Source: Tenebrio molitor
Taxonomy: Eukaryota; Arthropoda; Insecta; Coleoptera; Tenebrionidae
DNA length: 64,000 nucleotides
Assembly: GCF_963966145.1 (NCBI RefSeq)
Contig: NC_091051.1
Coordinates: forward strand, 20,336,001 to 20,400,000
Direction of reading: 5' to 3'
The notes below the pieces were generated by a model. The model was not told the DNA's origin. It saw nothing but the letters and a program-made list of their open reading frames with translations, and did not search any database. Positions 11,033 through 23,289 of this stretch are shown one piece after another. Each line of letters opens with the position of its first letter. Position 1 is the stretch's first letter. Both the position numbers and the translations under genes were made by a program.

Positions 11033-11382
11033 TACAGTCGTTGACCAAAATAAAATAGGACAAAGTGTTACCTTAGACAGTTTCACAATTCAAAAATTTG
11101 TGTAGTGTAACTGAGGCGTATGTGTCTCAGATTTCAACTTGATTTGACTTGACGATTGATTTACAAAAGTTAGGTTGTATTTTTTCACTTGTCATCTCGT
11201 CACTGTCACTTTGTTCAATTGAATGATTCTGAGTTTTTGAAATATTGTCGAATGATGACACTTATCAGAATTGTTTTTTTTATTTTTGACACTTTTGTTT
11301 CCTAAGAGATGGATTTCGCAAAAATATCGAATTACACAATCGAAATTTACTTTGTCCTATTTTATTTTGGTCAACGACTGTA
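11033..11382. mobile_element. MITE with perfect 34-bp terminal inverted repeats
   Basis: Both ends read TACAGTCGTTGACCAAAATA and continue through AAATAGGACAAAGT: 34 bases, identical and inverted. TA flanks each end, as for Tc1/mariner-type insertion. The 350-bp body has no credible frame. Identical ends imply recent mobilisation. Confidence 0.9.
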
Positions 11383-12470
11383 CATATTACTTAAAATCAG
11401 TAACGAGCATCATAAAAGTTTTCACTTCTATCGGGCGGTCTTAAGCACACACTCTTTTTTTTTAATTATACACTTATACAGTGTGGAAACTACTTATGGA
11501 ATAAATTCAGTAATTTCAAAACTAATGACACTTGTCGAAAATGCTGAAACAGATCAGTTTTTATTTCTCATAATGTTTATTTTAAGTCGCTTCAGTTCTT
11601 CATAACGTCATCCATTTTTGAGCTATGACATCACACGAATTTTTTTTAATGACAACACCCACTTTTTTCTTCTTTTTCTGATAGGCCTTCCTATTACCTA
11701 AACGATGAAAAAAAAATGGTTACTTACATAACAATTTTTTTACTTCAAGAATTTAATTTAATTTTTAATGTAAAAATTTTAAGCGACCTCGAACAAAAGC
11801 AAATAAACATCTAAGATTAACAATAAAATTTAAGGTAAATGTTGAAATTACCCCGCCGCCAACCTTTTGACACTTACGGGCACGAATGTAACTATGTATT
11901 TTGTACGTTGCGCTCAATAATGTCAGGACTGATTTGTTCTATTTCAGCACGAATTCTTAGTCGTAAGTCTTCTAAATTGTTTGCTCTATTAAAATAAACC
12001 CGCGATTTTAAATATTCCCATAGAAAAAAATACATTAAAAATTAAATTTGTAACACTGGTTTGTGTTTAATAGTTATTTATTGGAATCGAAATACAGAAA
12101 CCATATATGTTAAACCACTAAAACAGTCCAGAGGACGTGGGTGGAAGGCTCCAAGACCGCCGACAAGCCGTTAGTCAGGGTGCGTAAAGCGCTTCACCAA
12201 TCGTCTGGGAAACCTCAAATTTCCCAAGATGACCCCGGCTGTACCTAGTCGGTGGTGCTGTCTTAGGCGAAGTGTTCTGTCTTCTGATCAATTCAATTTC
12301 AATTTCAAATACATTTATTCAGTTTTTTGTGTATTACATGTCATTATAAGTATTGTATATGTATGGTGTAGCTGCCGCTTAAGTATAATAAAAAGATAAA
12401 TAAAAATATGTATATATAAAAATGAATCAACAGAGTTATGCAAAAAAAAAAATTCTATGTTAAGTGACTA
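11383..12470. repeat. AT-rich stretch with an inverted partner at 18,785-18,957
   Basis: The segment TTCAGTAATTTCAAAACTAA (11,506-11,525) and the following 300 bp match, in inverse orientation and with deletions, the segment ending at 18,957. ACAGTGTGGAA occurs at both outer ends. These may be the two termini of one ancient mariner-like element or two separate copies. No gene is supportable here. Confidence 0.55.
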
Positions 12471-12816
12471 TACAGGGCAAGTCACATAAGGTTTATTTCT
12501 GAATTTATTTTGTACGCAACCAAGAATACTAATTACGCTGACCACTTGATACCATTTATAATGTGATTTTATTTAGTAATCCACGTAGGTATGTAATTTG
12601 GGTAAAAATGTCAAAATGACAGTTAATGAATTTAATTTTTGATTTCATTAATCAGAACAGGAAAACGTCATTGTGACATTTTTAGCCAAATTACATACCT
12701 ACGTTGATTACTAAATTAAATCACATTATAAATGGTATCAAGTAGTCAGCGTCATTAGTATTTTTGGTTGCGTACAAAATAAATTCGGAAATAACCCTTA
12801 TGTGACTTGCCCTGTA
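12471..12816. mobile_element. Fold-back MITE, arms about 150 bp, TA flanks
   Basis: It starts TACAGGGCAAGTCACATAAG and ends with the reverse complement at 12,816. The arms stay paired to about 12,620 and 12,665. The right end shares its TA (12,815-12,816) with the start of the next element, so the two abut without intervening DNA. Confidence 0.9.
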
Positions 12817-14461
12817 CAGTGAGCGGCAAAAGTATGGAATAAATTCATTAAAAATTAAACAAAATTTTTTCCAAAAAAAATCTTTGGACAGATCAATTTT
12901 AGTTTATAAAAATACATATTTTAATATAAAATAAAATTCCAAGCAGTCATTTGTTTTAGAGTTATGACGTCATCGATAGTTTTTTTAAATGGAAACCCCC
13001 TATTTTTTTTTATTCTGATAGCTCTTTTAATTGTCTAAACGCCAGTATAAAAATTTTGTTACCTTAAATAAGGAAATTTTTGAGAAAAAAAAAATGTTGG
13101 AAAAAATAAATTTTATCCACAATTACCTTATAATTGAAGTTTTATCCACACTTATGAACCGTATAAAGTAACACTTTATCCACTAGTGGAATAATGAAAT
13201 CACTTTATTCCACTAGTGGAATAATGAAAAAATACAATCTTAAATCAATCGAACAGGATCACTTTCTTCCATTTTCACCAACTTGCACAGCGTTTTGTAC
13301 AAATGGAGTCGATAAACAATCAAAAATAAATAGCGACTATTCAACACCTCCCATGTTTTTTAATTAATTTCAATGATTTTTGAGGTGACATCCGCTGACA
13401 GAGTGTAATGTCAAATCATTTTTTGATGACATGAGATGAAATTTTGACGATTCTGATTTTAAATCGCTGTAATTGTGGATAAAACGTTATATTGCATTCG
13501 TGTTTTAGTCGCATTTTATCCACTTAAGAATATTAAACGCTCGTGCGTTCGCACTCGCGATTAAAAATTCATGCGTGGATAAAATGCCATCTAAAACACT
13601 TATACAATAAATAACTATTATTAACAGACAAAAACAAGTCAAAAACTGTGTTAGTGAGTGTTTAAAATTATGGAATTAAATGTTCGAATTTTCATTCTCA
13701 GCTTGTTGACAATAGGCAAGTTTATGAAGAAATTCCCCCTGTTTTAGTTTTATCTAATTTTATCCCCGCACCCAATCAAAATTAAAATTTCTATACGTTG
13801 TGTCGGAGACAGCAAAGGCGCCGGGTTTTTCCCATCTGTCAAGCACCTGGGACCAACCAGCCACTCTGGCCGAGTGCGCATAATAGGGTTTTTCCTGGGT
13901 ACCTGCACCCTGTACATAAATACCTTGTACATAGCTAGTTTTAAGAGTTGTTGTTGTAACTATCGTAGAGAGCTGACCAATACATTTTATAATCTCATCC
14001 AACACGTTTTATTTATTCAGTCGAGTAAATTAATATAGTGCGAAACGCCGCATTATTCATAACACGTTGTATTTCTGTTAAATGAGTCATTTTCAAAAAG
14101 GTTTTGTAAAACAAATAACACATACGAATGAAATTGACAGTAACATTTGACTGTTTGATATACCTACTTGATTTTTTGACTTGTTTTTGTTCGTTATAAA
14201 ATTAATTTTTTCCTAAATTTATTATTTTATTTCTCAAAAATTTCCTTATGTAAAATAACAAAATTTTTATACAGTCATTTAGACAATTAAAAGGGCTATC
14301 AGAATCAAGAAAAAATATAGGGGGTTTCCATTTAAAAAAAACTTTCGATGACGTCATAACTCGAAAACAAATGACTGCTTGGATTTTTCTTTGGTACCAA
14401 AATATGTATTTTTTTGTTTAATTTTTAAGGAATTTATTCCATACTTTTGCCGCTCACTGTA
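12815..14461. mobile_element. 1.65-kb element with about 280-bp terminal inverted repeats
   Basis: The ends are TACAGTGAGCGGCAAAAGTA and its reverse complement. Pairing continues inwards past the blocks TTATGACGTCATCGA and TTTTAATTGTCTAAA for about 280 bp. The interior (13,110-14,190) has no intact transposase. It contains a doubled ATTCCACTAGTGGAAT motif at 13,180-13,230, a GC-tipped hairpin at 13,500-13,600 and an unrecognised GC-richer block at 13,790-13,930. Its ends resemble those at 11,470 and 18,957, suggesting one broader family. Confidence 0.85.
13500..13600. repeat. Hairpin with GC-rich tip inside the 12.8-14.5 kb element
   Basis: The arms are GTGTTTTAGTCGCATTTTAT and AAAATGCCATCTAAAACAC. 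The tip region is CGCTCGTGCGTTCGCACTCG. It has the same architecture as the other GC-tipped hairpins. Confidence 0.75.
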
Positions 14462-14813
14462 TAATTCAATGTTTTAGGTGGCTCTATACAGTCTGTCCAT
14501 TCTCAAACTCGAACATAGGCATTTAACATTGTATTGAACGTTTCTGCTGATTCCTGCTCGCCAATTGAACTTACAGGTAAGGTAATGGTATCAATAGAAA
14601 GATAAAATTATTACGCTTGAAATGATACTACTAATAAGATTAAAGGTGCTATTTTTATTTTAAAATACTAATTTAAAACTTGGCGATTTTTAAATATGAC
14701 ATGCCATGATTTTCAAATTGGACACCATTTGTCAAAAAATTTAGTAATTTGTTGGGTTAAGTCAGCGAATTTTGGTAAATTACTGTCAAAATTATTTACG
14801 GAAAAATGAATAG

Positions 14814-15113
14814 TTACTCCATACAAATCAAGACAAATTTCTCTTGAAGTAAGTTTATCTAAATCGCAGATTCTGAATATCTACAGGAAGTATAAATATC
14901 ATCCCTACAATGAAATACAGGAGCGTGGTAATGATCGTTGCTTTCTGTCGACAATTTGCTTCACAGACGAATCTACTTTTACACTAAATAACGAACCAAA
15001 TGTTCAAAACACGCGATATTGGGCTCAAGAAAACCCTCGAGTAAATATTCCTACTAGAACTCGGTATCCTCAAAAAATTCATATCTGGGCTGGGATTTTT
15101 AATAACATTTGAA
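14814..15113 (+). pseudogene. DDE-type transposase fragment, truncated
   Basis: The plus strand reads RQISLEVSLSKSQILNIYRK (helix-turn-helix linker region), then after a short internal loss CFTDESTFTLNN, RYWAQENP and PQKIHIWAGI. The TDES motif matches the first catalytic Asp region of DDE_3-type (Tc1/mariner-like) transposases common in insects. The protein stops at about 15,110 and the second Asp and Glu are missing, so it is inactive. It may be the coding remnant of one of the flanking inverted-repeat elements. Confidence 0.7.
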
Positions 15114-15306
15114 ATAAAGGGAAATTTAAATTCAACAAATTATTTATATTTATTATCAACTAAGGTAGGAACTGCATTGTAATTTTTTCAAAGAATTTAT
15201 AATAAAAGCTGCTTCAACTGTTAATTACTTTAATATCATAATTTAATTCTTGATGTATCGAAATAATGGCATAATATCAATAAACTGAATGCACAGTGTT
15301 AATTGC

Positions 15307-17695
15307 CTATGTTCGACTTTGAGCGTGGACACCCAGTATAATTCTGGGTTTTGGTCCTGGCCCTGGTCTGGTTTCGAAGCTAATGCTCTTAGATGTCTTT
15401 CTTAGTAGAAATAAAGTGGTATTACACTTTTTGCACACTCTTGAAATATGTGCTGACCAGGTCAGATTTTGTGTGATCGTTATACCAAGGTCGACATGTG
15501 ATTCAACGTGCGAAAGATCAATATTACCTATAATATATGACATGTGAGGGTTATTTTTTCCAAGGTGTAAAACTATGCACTTGTTCAAGTTTAGAGGAAG
15601 CGACTAGTCTACACTGAGGTTAAACTGATGGTTCTATAATTTTCTGCACAGAATTTGTCTCCTTTTTTAAAAATGGGCGTTACTGAAGCAATTTTCCAGG
15701 CAGACGGAAGTATGTGGTTTTCAAAAGATGTCTGCATGTTAAGTCGTAGCGGCTGGCACAGATAATCAACACAATTTTTTAATAGTAATGTTGTTATACC
15801 GTCTGGTCCAGGTGATGATGTTGATTTTAAACTACAGATCCAGTTTTTAATTTTTTCCTCAGTAAATTGTACATTCTCTATGACACTCGAGATTTGCGGA
15901 AGCATAACTTCAGGCTGACTATTCACCCGATACCCATGAGGGTCAGTTGTAAGTTTGCTGGGCAAAGTATTTTGCAAAAATATTCGCTGTTTTGTTATTA
16001 TCAAAACATAGCGATCCATCATCGTTGCGTAACTGCGGTACTGAAACCTTAGTATTCAATGACCGTCTGATGTATTTGTAAATTTTTTTGGGATCGGTAG
16101 AAAGATTTTCTTCGTATGCTTGCCTTGCCTTATGTAGATTCGCCGAAACGGCATTGGAAAAGTGTCTGTGTATGTCGTAGTCCTGCTGCGCGTGTGATTT
16201 TTTAAACTTGTTCCATAACTGTCTTTTATGCTTGATTAATTGTAGGAGATCATCGTTAATCCAGGGCTTTGATGAGTTAAACGTAGTATATTTCGTATGG
16301 ATGTTGTTCTTAATCTCTGTATTTAAGAATATAATAAACTTTTTCCACATCTCGTTTGGATTATCGCTTGAGAAGAAGTCGCTGGTCCATTGCACTGATT
16401 CCAAATCGTTTTTTAATTTATTGTAATTAACACGTTTTACTAGTTTAGTTACTTTTTTGGGAATTTCACATACTAATAGTTGGATTGTTGACAGCAGGGT
16501 TATGTGGTCAAATTTACCGATAGGTGAAAGATAATCGACTTGACTTACTAATGCGGGATCATTTATCAGAATTAAATCTAACGTTGATGGGTTTTGATTT
16601 TGCCTAAAGCGCGTAGGTTCGGAAACTATTTGACATAAACTTGAGTTAACAAGAGTTTCAACAAAATGATAGGCAGCTGAATTATCAGCATAGTTTTTAA
16701 TATTTAAGTAGTCTGTTGAGGACCAGTCTATCGTTGGTAGGTTAAAGTCGCCTGCAATGAATAAATTAGCAGCAGTTGCTGACAATTCGGATTGTTTATG
16801 AAATAGTATCATATCATCTTGCAACAGGGCCCTAGAAGGTGGTCTATATACGCAGGCGATTGTAAAAGACAGTCTAGAGGAAGCGAGTTCAAGTATCGTA
16901 ACCTCAGAAGTACTACATCGAAACGTTATGGGTTTAGGTTTGAACTCATTTACAATGTTGGTTTCTATGTATATGGATGAACTGCCACCACTGCCACCAG
17001 CTCTTCCATCACTGCGGTCAGTGCGATAAAGGGTGTACCCGTCTAAGTTTACTAAGGAGTCGGGAATGCTATTGCTGAGAAATGTTTCAGTTATTAATAA
17101 AAAAACAGGTTTGTGAAGTTGAACGAATCGTATTAAGTCATCAATCTTTGCCATTAACGAAGCTAGGTTTGTGTACATTAAGGACCATTCTACTACTGCA
17201 GTTTCTACTTTTTTGGCTGGACGCTCGATAATAGAAGGAATTCCTTTCACATATTTAATAGTTATGTTATCTTCCCCGTTTTCACGTCTAAGTTGCAATT
17301 CGGTACGTAAATTCTTCAGGTATTCCAGTTGTTTGGGGGTCTTGTCATCTGAGATTGAGATTGAACGAGGCAGGTCAGAATTAATAAGCTTTGGTTTCTC
17401 AGTACTTCCTTAGCGATCAGATCATTAGATAAACTGACTTTAAGAGGACGCGTGTTAGATGAGTTTGGTTTGCCGGTACGAATAATTTTCTGGGGAATGG
17501 CTTCCGGAGTAATAGCGCTGATAATTTTTCCGATCTCAGCTGCGTCTTTGGTTTGACGTTGTTCAGCGGTGCCGCTCGATTCCGGAACACCGTAGATAAT
17601 TACATTTTTAGCACGTATCATTCGTTCGACGGCCTCACTTGTGACTTCTTCAAATTGAAGAGACGATAGGTTCACATTTTGCAACTCACTAATTT
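15307..17695 (-). pseudogene. CR1-like LINE remnant: ORF1 tail, endonuclease, broken RT
   Basis: Reading right to left: an ORF1-type piece (17,695-17,330) with RAKNVIIYGVPESSG and KIIRTGKPNSS; an endonuclease (17,298-16,000) with YTNLASLMAKIDDL, TETFL, AGDFNLP and FDHITL; the RT start (16,022-15,609) in a shifted frame, with SSPGPDGI and YRTISLTSV; and then, joined without the palm domain, the later RT part (15,588-15,307) with NKCIVLHLG and DLGITITQN. The FADD catalytic box is deleted, so the copy cannot function. Its upstream end is fused to a different LINE at about 17,700. Confidence 0.8.
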
Positions 17696-17699
17696 TTTT

Positions 17700-18598
17700 A
17701 TAAAGTAAGTTTGCTGGGTTTCGCCCTTTTTTAAGTGTGGCCTTGAGATCCGCGTGTAAGTGCAAGTGGAGGAAACGGTGATTCCTAAATATTGGACGGT
17801 ATTGCTTTTCGGAATTACGTCACGATTTATTGTGAGTCTAGATTGTGTAAAAAGTGTTCTTTGTTTCCGCGCTTTTGGGAAAGTGAAAAGGATGGATTGA
17901 CTTTTGGTGGGATTGATCTTCACTCGCCAATGGTTGGTCCACTTCTCGATGCGGTGAAGCTCCTTTTGGACGGTGCTCGTGGCTTTCTCGGAGCTTCTCT
18001 GGGAGCACCAGATGGCCGTGTCGTCCGCGAACATTCTCGTCTTGGTCCTCTGAATGTCTGAAATGGGAAAATCTCTGCAGTATACAATGTAAAGTAACGG
18101 TGAAAGTACGGAGCCCTGGGGGACTCCGGCTTTCAGGTGGACAGTGTTCGAGAGGGTTCTGTTCACTTTGATCCTGCAGGATCTGTTGGTTAGGAAGGAG
18201 GAGATAAGTTTGATGAATTTGAGGTTCAGGCGGAGGTTTAGGAGTTTCTGCACGAGTCCGTCGTGCCAGACCTTGTCGAATGCTCTTTCGATGTCGAGGA
18301 AGACACCTACGGTGCACTCGCCAAGGTTGGCATGTCTTGTAATGTCTGTTTGAAGTTCTGCAAGGGGGTTGTGAGTGGAACGTTGAGCACGAAAGCCGAA
18401 TTGTTCAGGGGGAAGAAGATTGTTAGTTTCTAGCGTGAATTTGAGACGATTAGTTAAGATTCTTTCAAAGATTTTGCCAGTGATGTTAAGAAGTGAGATA
18501 GGGCGGTAAGATTTGGGGTTGTTTGGGCATTTGCCCGGTTTGGGGATCATGACAGTGTGGGCAATTTTCCATGCAGTGGGAAAATAAAGGTTTTTCAT
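17700..18598 (-). pseudogene. Jockey-like LINE reverse transcriptase fragment
   Basis: The minus strand encodes about 300 residues of RT: KSYRPISLLNITGKIFERI, FGFRAQRST, FLDIERAFDKVWH, AGVPQGSVLSPLLY and the catalytic RMFADDTAI, then QYLGITVSS. The frame shifts near 17,765 (LKATLKKGRNPANLLYK follows in another frame), and the protein then ends at the junction with the CR1-like ORF1. No endonuclease remains. Upstream, to about 18,790, the same frame stays open (RCDSPGCARRIHPYKICDT) but I do not recognise that part. Confidence 0.8.
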
Positions 18599-18784
18599 GC
18601 AATTTCTTCTGATCGGGGTGTCGCAGATCTTATAGGGGTGGATTCTTCTTGCGCAGCCTGGAGAGTCACAGCGGTAGGGTGAGGGTAGTACGATGGTGGG
18701 CGTAATCAGCGTTACTCTGGCGTCTAAAGTCGGAACTACTCGTACGCTTTTTCTCCTTGGCTTGTTACAAATTAAATTTTTGAA

Positions 18785-18957
18785 ATAAAATTTGTCATTT
18801 AAAAAAAATTGTTATGTAAGGTACCAAATATTTTTATTCATCGTTTGGGGAGTAGGAACGTCTATCAAAGAGTGAAGAAAATCGTGACCTGTTTCAGCGT
18901 TTTCCACAAATGTCTTTAGTTTTGAAATTACTGAATTTATTCCACACTGTCAAAGTC
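18785..18957. repeat. Inverted partner of 11,470-11,750
   Basis: The reverse complement starts ACAGTGTGGAATAAATTCAG and continues through TTTTGGTACC-like AT-rich sequence matching the left partner. The left copy carries 13 extra bases between two GGAA tetramers. Confidence 0.6.
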
Positions 18958-19593
18958 ATAGCCGCCCCTTATCTAAGTAATTGTTGATTTTTTGACTTCT
19001 TCTTTTGCGCTTGCGTACCGAATGCGACAGGCCAATTTATAAAATGGTCTGTCGTCGCTACAGCAGGTCAACGTCAGCAGTTCCTACCGTCAACGCTTGC
19101 GTCATACGTACGGACGTCAAATCTATAAATCCAGCCTTACGCTTTTACACGAGTGGTGCGTTCTCAATCGACTCTCCAACGCCAACTTTGAGGATAAATT
19201 TAAATGAACGTACGATATTTGAAGAAAAAGTACTACCTACGACGACCTAGACAAAATTTGTTATTTATTTAATGTTTAACAGAATAATAAACGTTAATCC
19301 TACAATTTGTACAATTCTACAATTACTCTTCAAATAAGGAATCAACTTCGGAAACCGCTTTAAATCAACATATTCCTTTAAATTTTATATTTTTCAAAAA
19401 ACTGAGACAGTCACCCCATGAGATACGTTCATCTTTAACAAAAACTATAATCACCATGGCTTCAAACATAAAAGTGTGGAAAAATAACGGAAACCGTTTA
19501 ACGATTTTTACCATTGCTTGCCCAACCACTAGGTATGCAACAGCATGGAATACCTAGAGCACATTGTTTTTGATTTTTCTTCCAAATATTCCA
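18958..19593. other. No gene confirmed
   Basis: A plus-strand frame at 19,005-19,250 and minus-strand stretches at 19,330-19,460 and 19,500-19,590 have biased composition but no motif I can name. They may be decayed element coding sequence. Confidence 0.4.
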
Positions 19594-19601
19594 ATATGAG
19601 G
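19594..19601 (+). repeat. 8-bp target site duplication, left copy
   Basis: ATATGAGG precedes the hAT terminus CAGGGCCGTAACC and is repeated exactly at 22,676-22,683. Confidence 0.97.
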
Positions 19602-22600
19602 CAGGGCCGTAACCAGCGCAGGGCCAGGCAGGGCGAAGCCCTGCCTGCGCAGATTCTTGCCCTTCCAGGGCAAATTTCAGATGTAATATGGCAAAGCCCA
19701 TTATATTAAGAAATAAATTACATAAATTATTATTAAAATAGTGTTTCTCAGATTATGATATACCTACGTTTGTTAATATTCCTTTCGTCAGCTGTAATTA
19801 ATTGGTATTTTAATTCCAAAACATAAAATACGATATAATAAAATCGTGTTTTTTTTTGTCATAATTCGATATTCAAAAAGTGCCAGTTCGGTAGTTCGGC
19901 TGTGCGATTACGATATCAATCGCCTACCGCTTTACTGAGAATACTCTTTTCCAAGAAACAACAACACCCGTTCCGGTAGTTAATTCTGCACAAGTGCAAG
20001 CCGCAGAAATTCTTATTTCTGTAGCATTCAGATTTTGCCTTACCTTTAGTGGAGTGGAACCAAAATTTTAAGTGTTATTAAAGAGTCAAAAGGTGAAAGT
20101 GGTACTGACTAATAACTATCTAGTGGTTGGTTAACAAAAGTAATTTAATAGGCAGTAGATAGTGTACATATTTAGTAGTGATGGATATAAGGAATTTTTT
20201 CGTTAAAAAATCAAGATTAGAAGATTCGAATAACTCGCACGTTACAATTCCCAAAAGTAATGATCATCAGGCTGGCGATGATAATGTTCAAATAGCCTCT
20301 ACTAGTTCTAATTATAAAAATCAAAATACACCGGCGCCATCGGATTTAGTTGGAATGGGAAAGCTTATCAAGCAAGTGGAACTTAAAACTTATCCTAAAC
20401 AGGCTAATGGTCGTTCTTTCCACTCAGATTGGTACAAAAAATTTAAATGGCTGGAATACTCTGTTCAAAGTGATGCTGCCTTTTGTTATGCGTGCAGACA
20501 ATTTCAACCATTTGCCAACAAAGAAAAAACATATACCGAAACGGGGTATAGGAACTGGAAGAACGCTCTAGATTCAAAAAATGGTTTCCCAAAACATGAA
20601 AATACCGAAGTTCACATAACGTCAATGAAAATGTGGAAGGAAAAACTCGCAAGACAGAATACGGGCATCTCTGTATCCACACTAGTCAATCATAATATAC
20701 TGGAAAAGCATAGATATTACATTAAATCGATTGCAGAAATTATACAATTTCTAGCGATTAATGAATTAGCGCTGAGAGGTGCATATGAAGCAGAAGAACA
20801 CGCTGAACGAAGTTTATTCAGTAATCTTTTCAAATTCACACTTAAAAAAGATACATTGCTTTCTGAATGTGCACAGCATATACCGAAAAATGCGAATTAC
20901 ACATCGCCAGCAATTCAAAATGAAATTATTGAAATTTTGTCAGACATGGTGCGGGAGTCTGTTGTTGCAGACATCAGAAACGCTGATGTGCCGTGGTTTA
21001 CATTGATGGAAGATGGAACGCGAGACAAAAATAATAGGGAGAACATATCAATAGCCATCCGGTACGTTAAAAATGGAAAAGTCTTCGAGGAGTTAGATGC
21101 GAAGAACTTTACCGACCTGACGCTGGATATCATGGAAAAAAACAATTTAGACACTTCGCGTCTTCTGAGTCAATGTTACGACGGTGCCAGTGTCATGAGT
21201 GGCAAAAGAGGAGGTGTTGCCGCATTAATCCAGAAGAAATTAAAGAGGAATGTGCCATACGTACATTGTGCTAATCACAGATTGCACCTAGTTGTTATTA
21301 AAATGGTCTCAGATGTAGCTAAGATCAAACATTTTTTCGATCAATGTATACTGTTACACACATTCTTCCAACACGGAAAAGTTGCGGCGATATATGAAGG
21401 TAAAAGTATTGTTAGGGTCCTTGATCAACGCTGGTCAGGTCATCTGGCAATTGTCAATGTTATTTCTTCCAACTTTAAAGAGATCTTAAAAACACTGGAT
21501 GCCATCATAAAAAGTGATAAATTTACTGGAGAAGATGTTGCTAAATGCATTGGATTGAAAAGTGTCATGCTTGGAATAGAATTTCGCTTTAGTTTAATGC
21601 TTATGAGAAATATCTTGTGAATTTTAGAACCTGCAGATGCCATTTTGCAAAACCGTTCAAGTAGTTTGAAAGATGCTTTGTCGGTTATAAAATCTGTAAA
21701 GCAACGCATCGCAAAACTAAGAGAAGTGGATATATTTCCTGAAATTTTTACGGAGTCAGAAGTATTGGTGGGCAATACTAAGGCATCAACATCAGAAATT
21801 AATTTTGATTCTAAAAAACGGGAAAAGAGAGTTCCTGTGTCTATGAAAGACTATGTAGTTTTCTAAAAATTACCATGTAACACAGGTAATAATGATAATG
21901 AACCATCGCAAATGAGACAATTACATTTCGAAGTAATTGATTTAGTAATAACACAATTGGATGAACGATTCTGTGAGAACGAAGAACTTTTAAATTCCAT
22001 CAGCAGCATAGAAGAATTCAATTACGAAAAACTGGTAGTTTTGGAGAAACTACTCGTAGGTATGTAGTATAAAAAACCTAGTAGGTTTTTCTTTTATTTT
22101 TTGTAAAGAAGTGATTTTATTTTAATTCAGAACAATAAATTATATCTTTCTTTGAGGTGCCACCATTCCTTCCAAAGAAGAACTCTCAGTGGTAAAATGT
22201 TTCTTTGAAGAAAATCCATCAGATGCTGACAAATTTGAACATCTGTATAAGCTGCGAGAAGCTTTCAGGAAAACGTACGATCTCTTCTCCACCGTTGCCA
22301 CTTTTGGATGCAGTACAGCTTGCTGCGAATCTTCATTTTCGACAGTAATTGCTATTAACCGTCCTCAAAGAATTGCAATGACACATCAGCGTATGGCTGA
22401 CTTGGTCTATTTAGCTTTTGAGAAAAAACGAACGCAGGAAATTGATTTCGATTTGTTCTTGTCAAAATTTAATAACAAGCGTGACAGAAAATTACAGCTT
22501 TATTAATTAGGTACTCATCGCAAAGGTGTATTTAAACATACCACTACATTTTTGTTCTTTCTTAAACTTTTATATCTCTAATAATAAACTACCTTTAACC

Positions 22601-22675
22601 TTTACGTTTAAATTTTTTAGCCCTTCCATGAAAATCGCCTGCCCTTTCTGCAACCAAAGGCTGGCTACGGCCCTG
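19602..22675 (+). mobile_element. hAT-superfamily DNA transposon, 3,074 bp
   Basis: The termini are CAGGGCCGTAACCAGC at the left and GCTGGCTACGGCCCTG at the right, inverted repeats with one mismatch in the first 16 bases. An 8-bp duplication ATATGAGG flanks both sides, the hallmark of hAT insertion. The element carries one two-exon transposase gene. The TSD is perfect, so insertion is recent, although the gene has two nonsense codons. Confidence 0.96.
20178..22506 (+). pseudogene. hAT transposase, two exons, two nonsense codons
   Basis: Exon 1 runs from ATG at 20,178 to 22,059. It has a TTF/BED-like zinc region (WLEYSVQSDAAFCYACRQF), a DDE Asp region (LMEDGTRDKNN), CYDGASVMSG with the second Asp, and HCANHRLHLVV. 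One frame is kept throughout but is interrupted by TGA at 21,618-21,620 and TAA at 21,864-21,866. A GT-AG intron (22,060-22,156) joins exon 2 (22,157-22,506) with SKEELSVVKCFFEEN and the C-terminal dimerisation block TACCESSFS, which supplies the catalytic Glu. The family resembles zinc finger MYM-like hAT proteins of insects. Full-length activity is unlikely without readthrough. Confidence 0.88.
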
Positions 22676-22683
22676 ATATGAGG
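22676..22683 (+). repeat. 8-bp target site duplication, right copy
   Basis: ATATGAGG is identical to 19,594-19,601. Confidence 0.97.
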
Positions 22684-23289
22684 TTTTTTGTGGTATTCTT
22701 GACTTCTTTTTCAATGCATCACTTCCGGAAAAGTCCATACATTTTTTCATAGGTTTTTCTCGATTTGGCAGGTATGTAGCAAATTGTTAATGGCAGCATT
22801 TTGCAGCTTCGACAATTCCAGGATTTTCATCGGAAGAGCTAATCATCTCGAAACCACACAGAAAACTATAATAAACTAGCTGACCCGGTGCACTTCGTAT
22901 CACCTACAATCGCTGTTCGTTAGCCTCGCTAAAACTCAAAAACGGTTTCACCGATTTGAATATTTTTTTTGTAACATTTTGATTAGCTATAATCAATCCT
23001 AATCAACCTTACAACTTCAATTCATTGAGATCAATAGTACTGGCTATATTTTATACGGTTTGAATTTCGTGTGGTTATTAAATGAAACTTGTTTACAATT
23101 CCAATGAATTTGATGTCTTTTATGTACATGAAATATAAATACAATTGGTACCACTGTGATCTAAACGCATTTCTGATTTCCGGTTGTCAGCTTTGACAGA
23201 GTTGACAGGCGAATTTGACGTTTACGTGGTATCATTCTTTCCAAATTAGAAGAAGAGTGGTCGATCCGGAGGGTAACCCAATATTATAA
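22684..23289. other. Non-coding flank with a CTAGCTGACCCG terminus
   Basis: CTAGCTGACCCGGTGCACTT at 22,875 resembles the ends of the following palindrome (GAGCTGACTCGACAGACGTT at 23,297; reverse complement CTAGCTGACCCGACAGACGT at 26,187). It suggests another copy or a truncated end of the same element. No gene is seen. Confidence 0.5.

Noticed and set aside
13760..14005. 81-codon minus-strand frame as a gene
   Set aside because: It lies inside a TA-flanked inverted-repeat element and has no recognisable motif.
17838..18353. Frames on both strands opposite the Jockey-like RT
   Set aside because: They are shadows of the RT coding sequence, which has clear catalytic motifs.
11467..18957. A single 7.5-kb transposon bounded by the ACAGTGTGGAA ends
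   Set aside because: The termini match only partly, and the interior is a patchwork of unrelated elements and opposite-strand LINEs. Two independent copies or one heavily invaded relic are equally possible.
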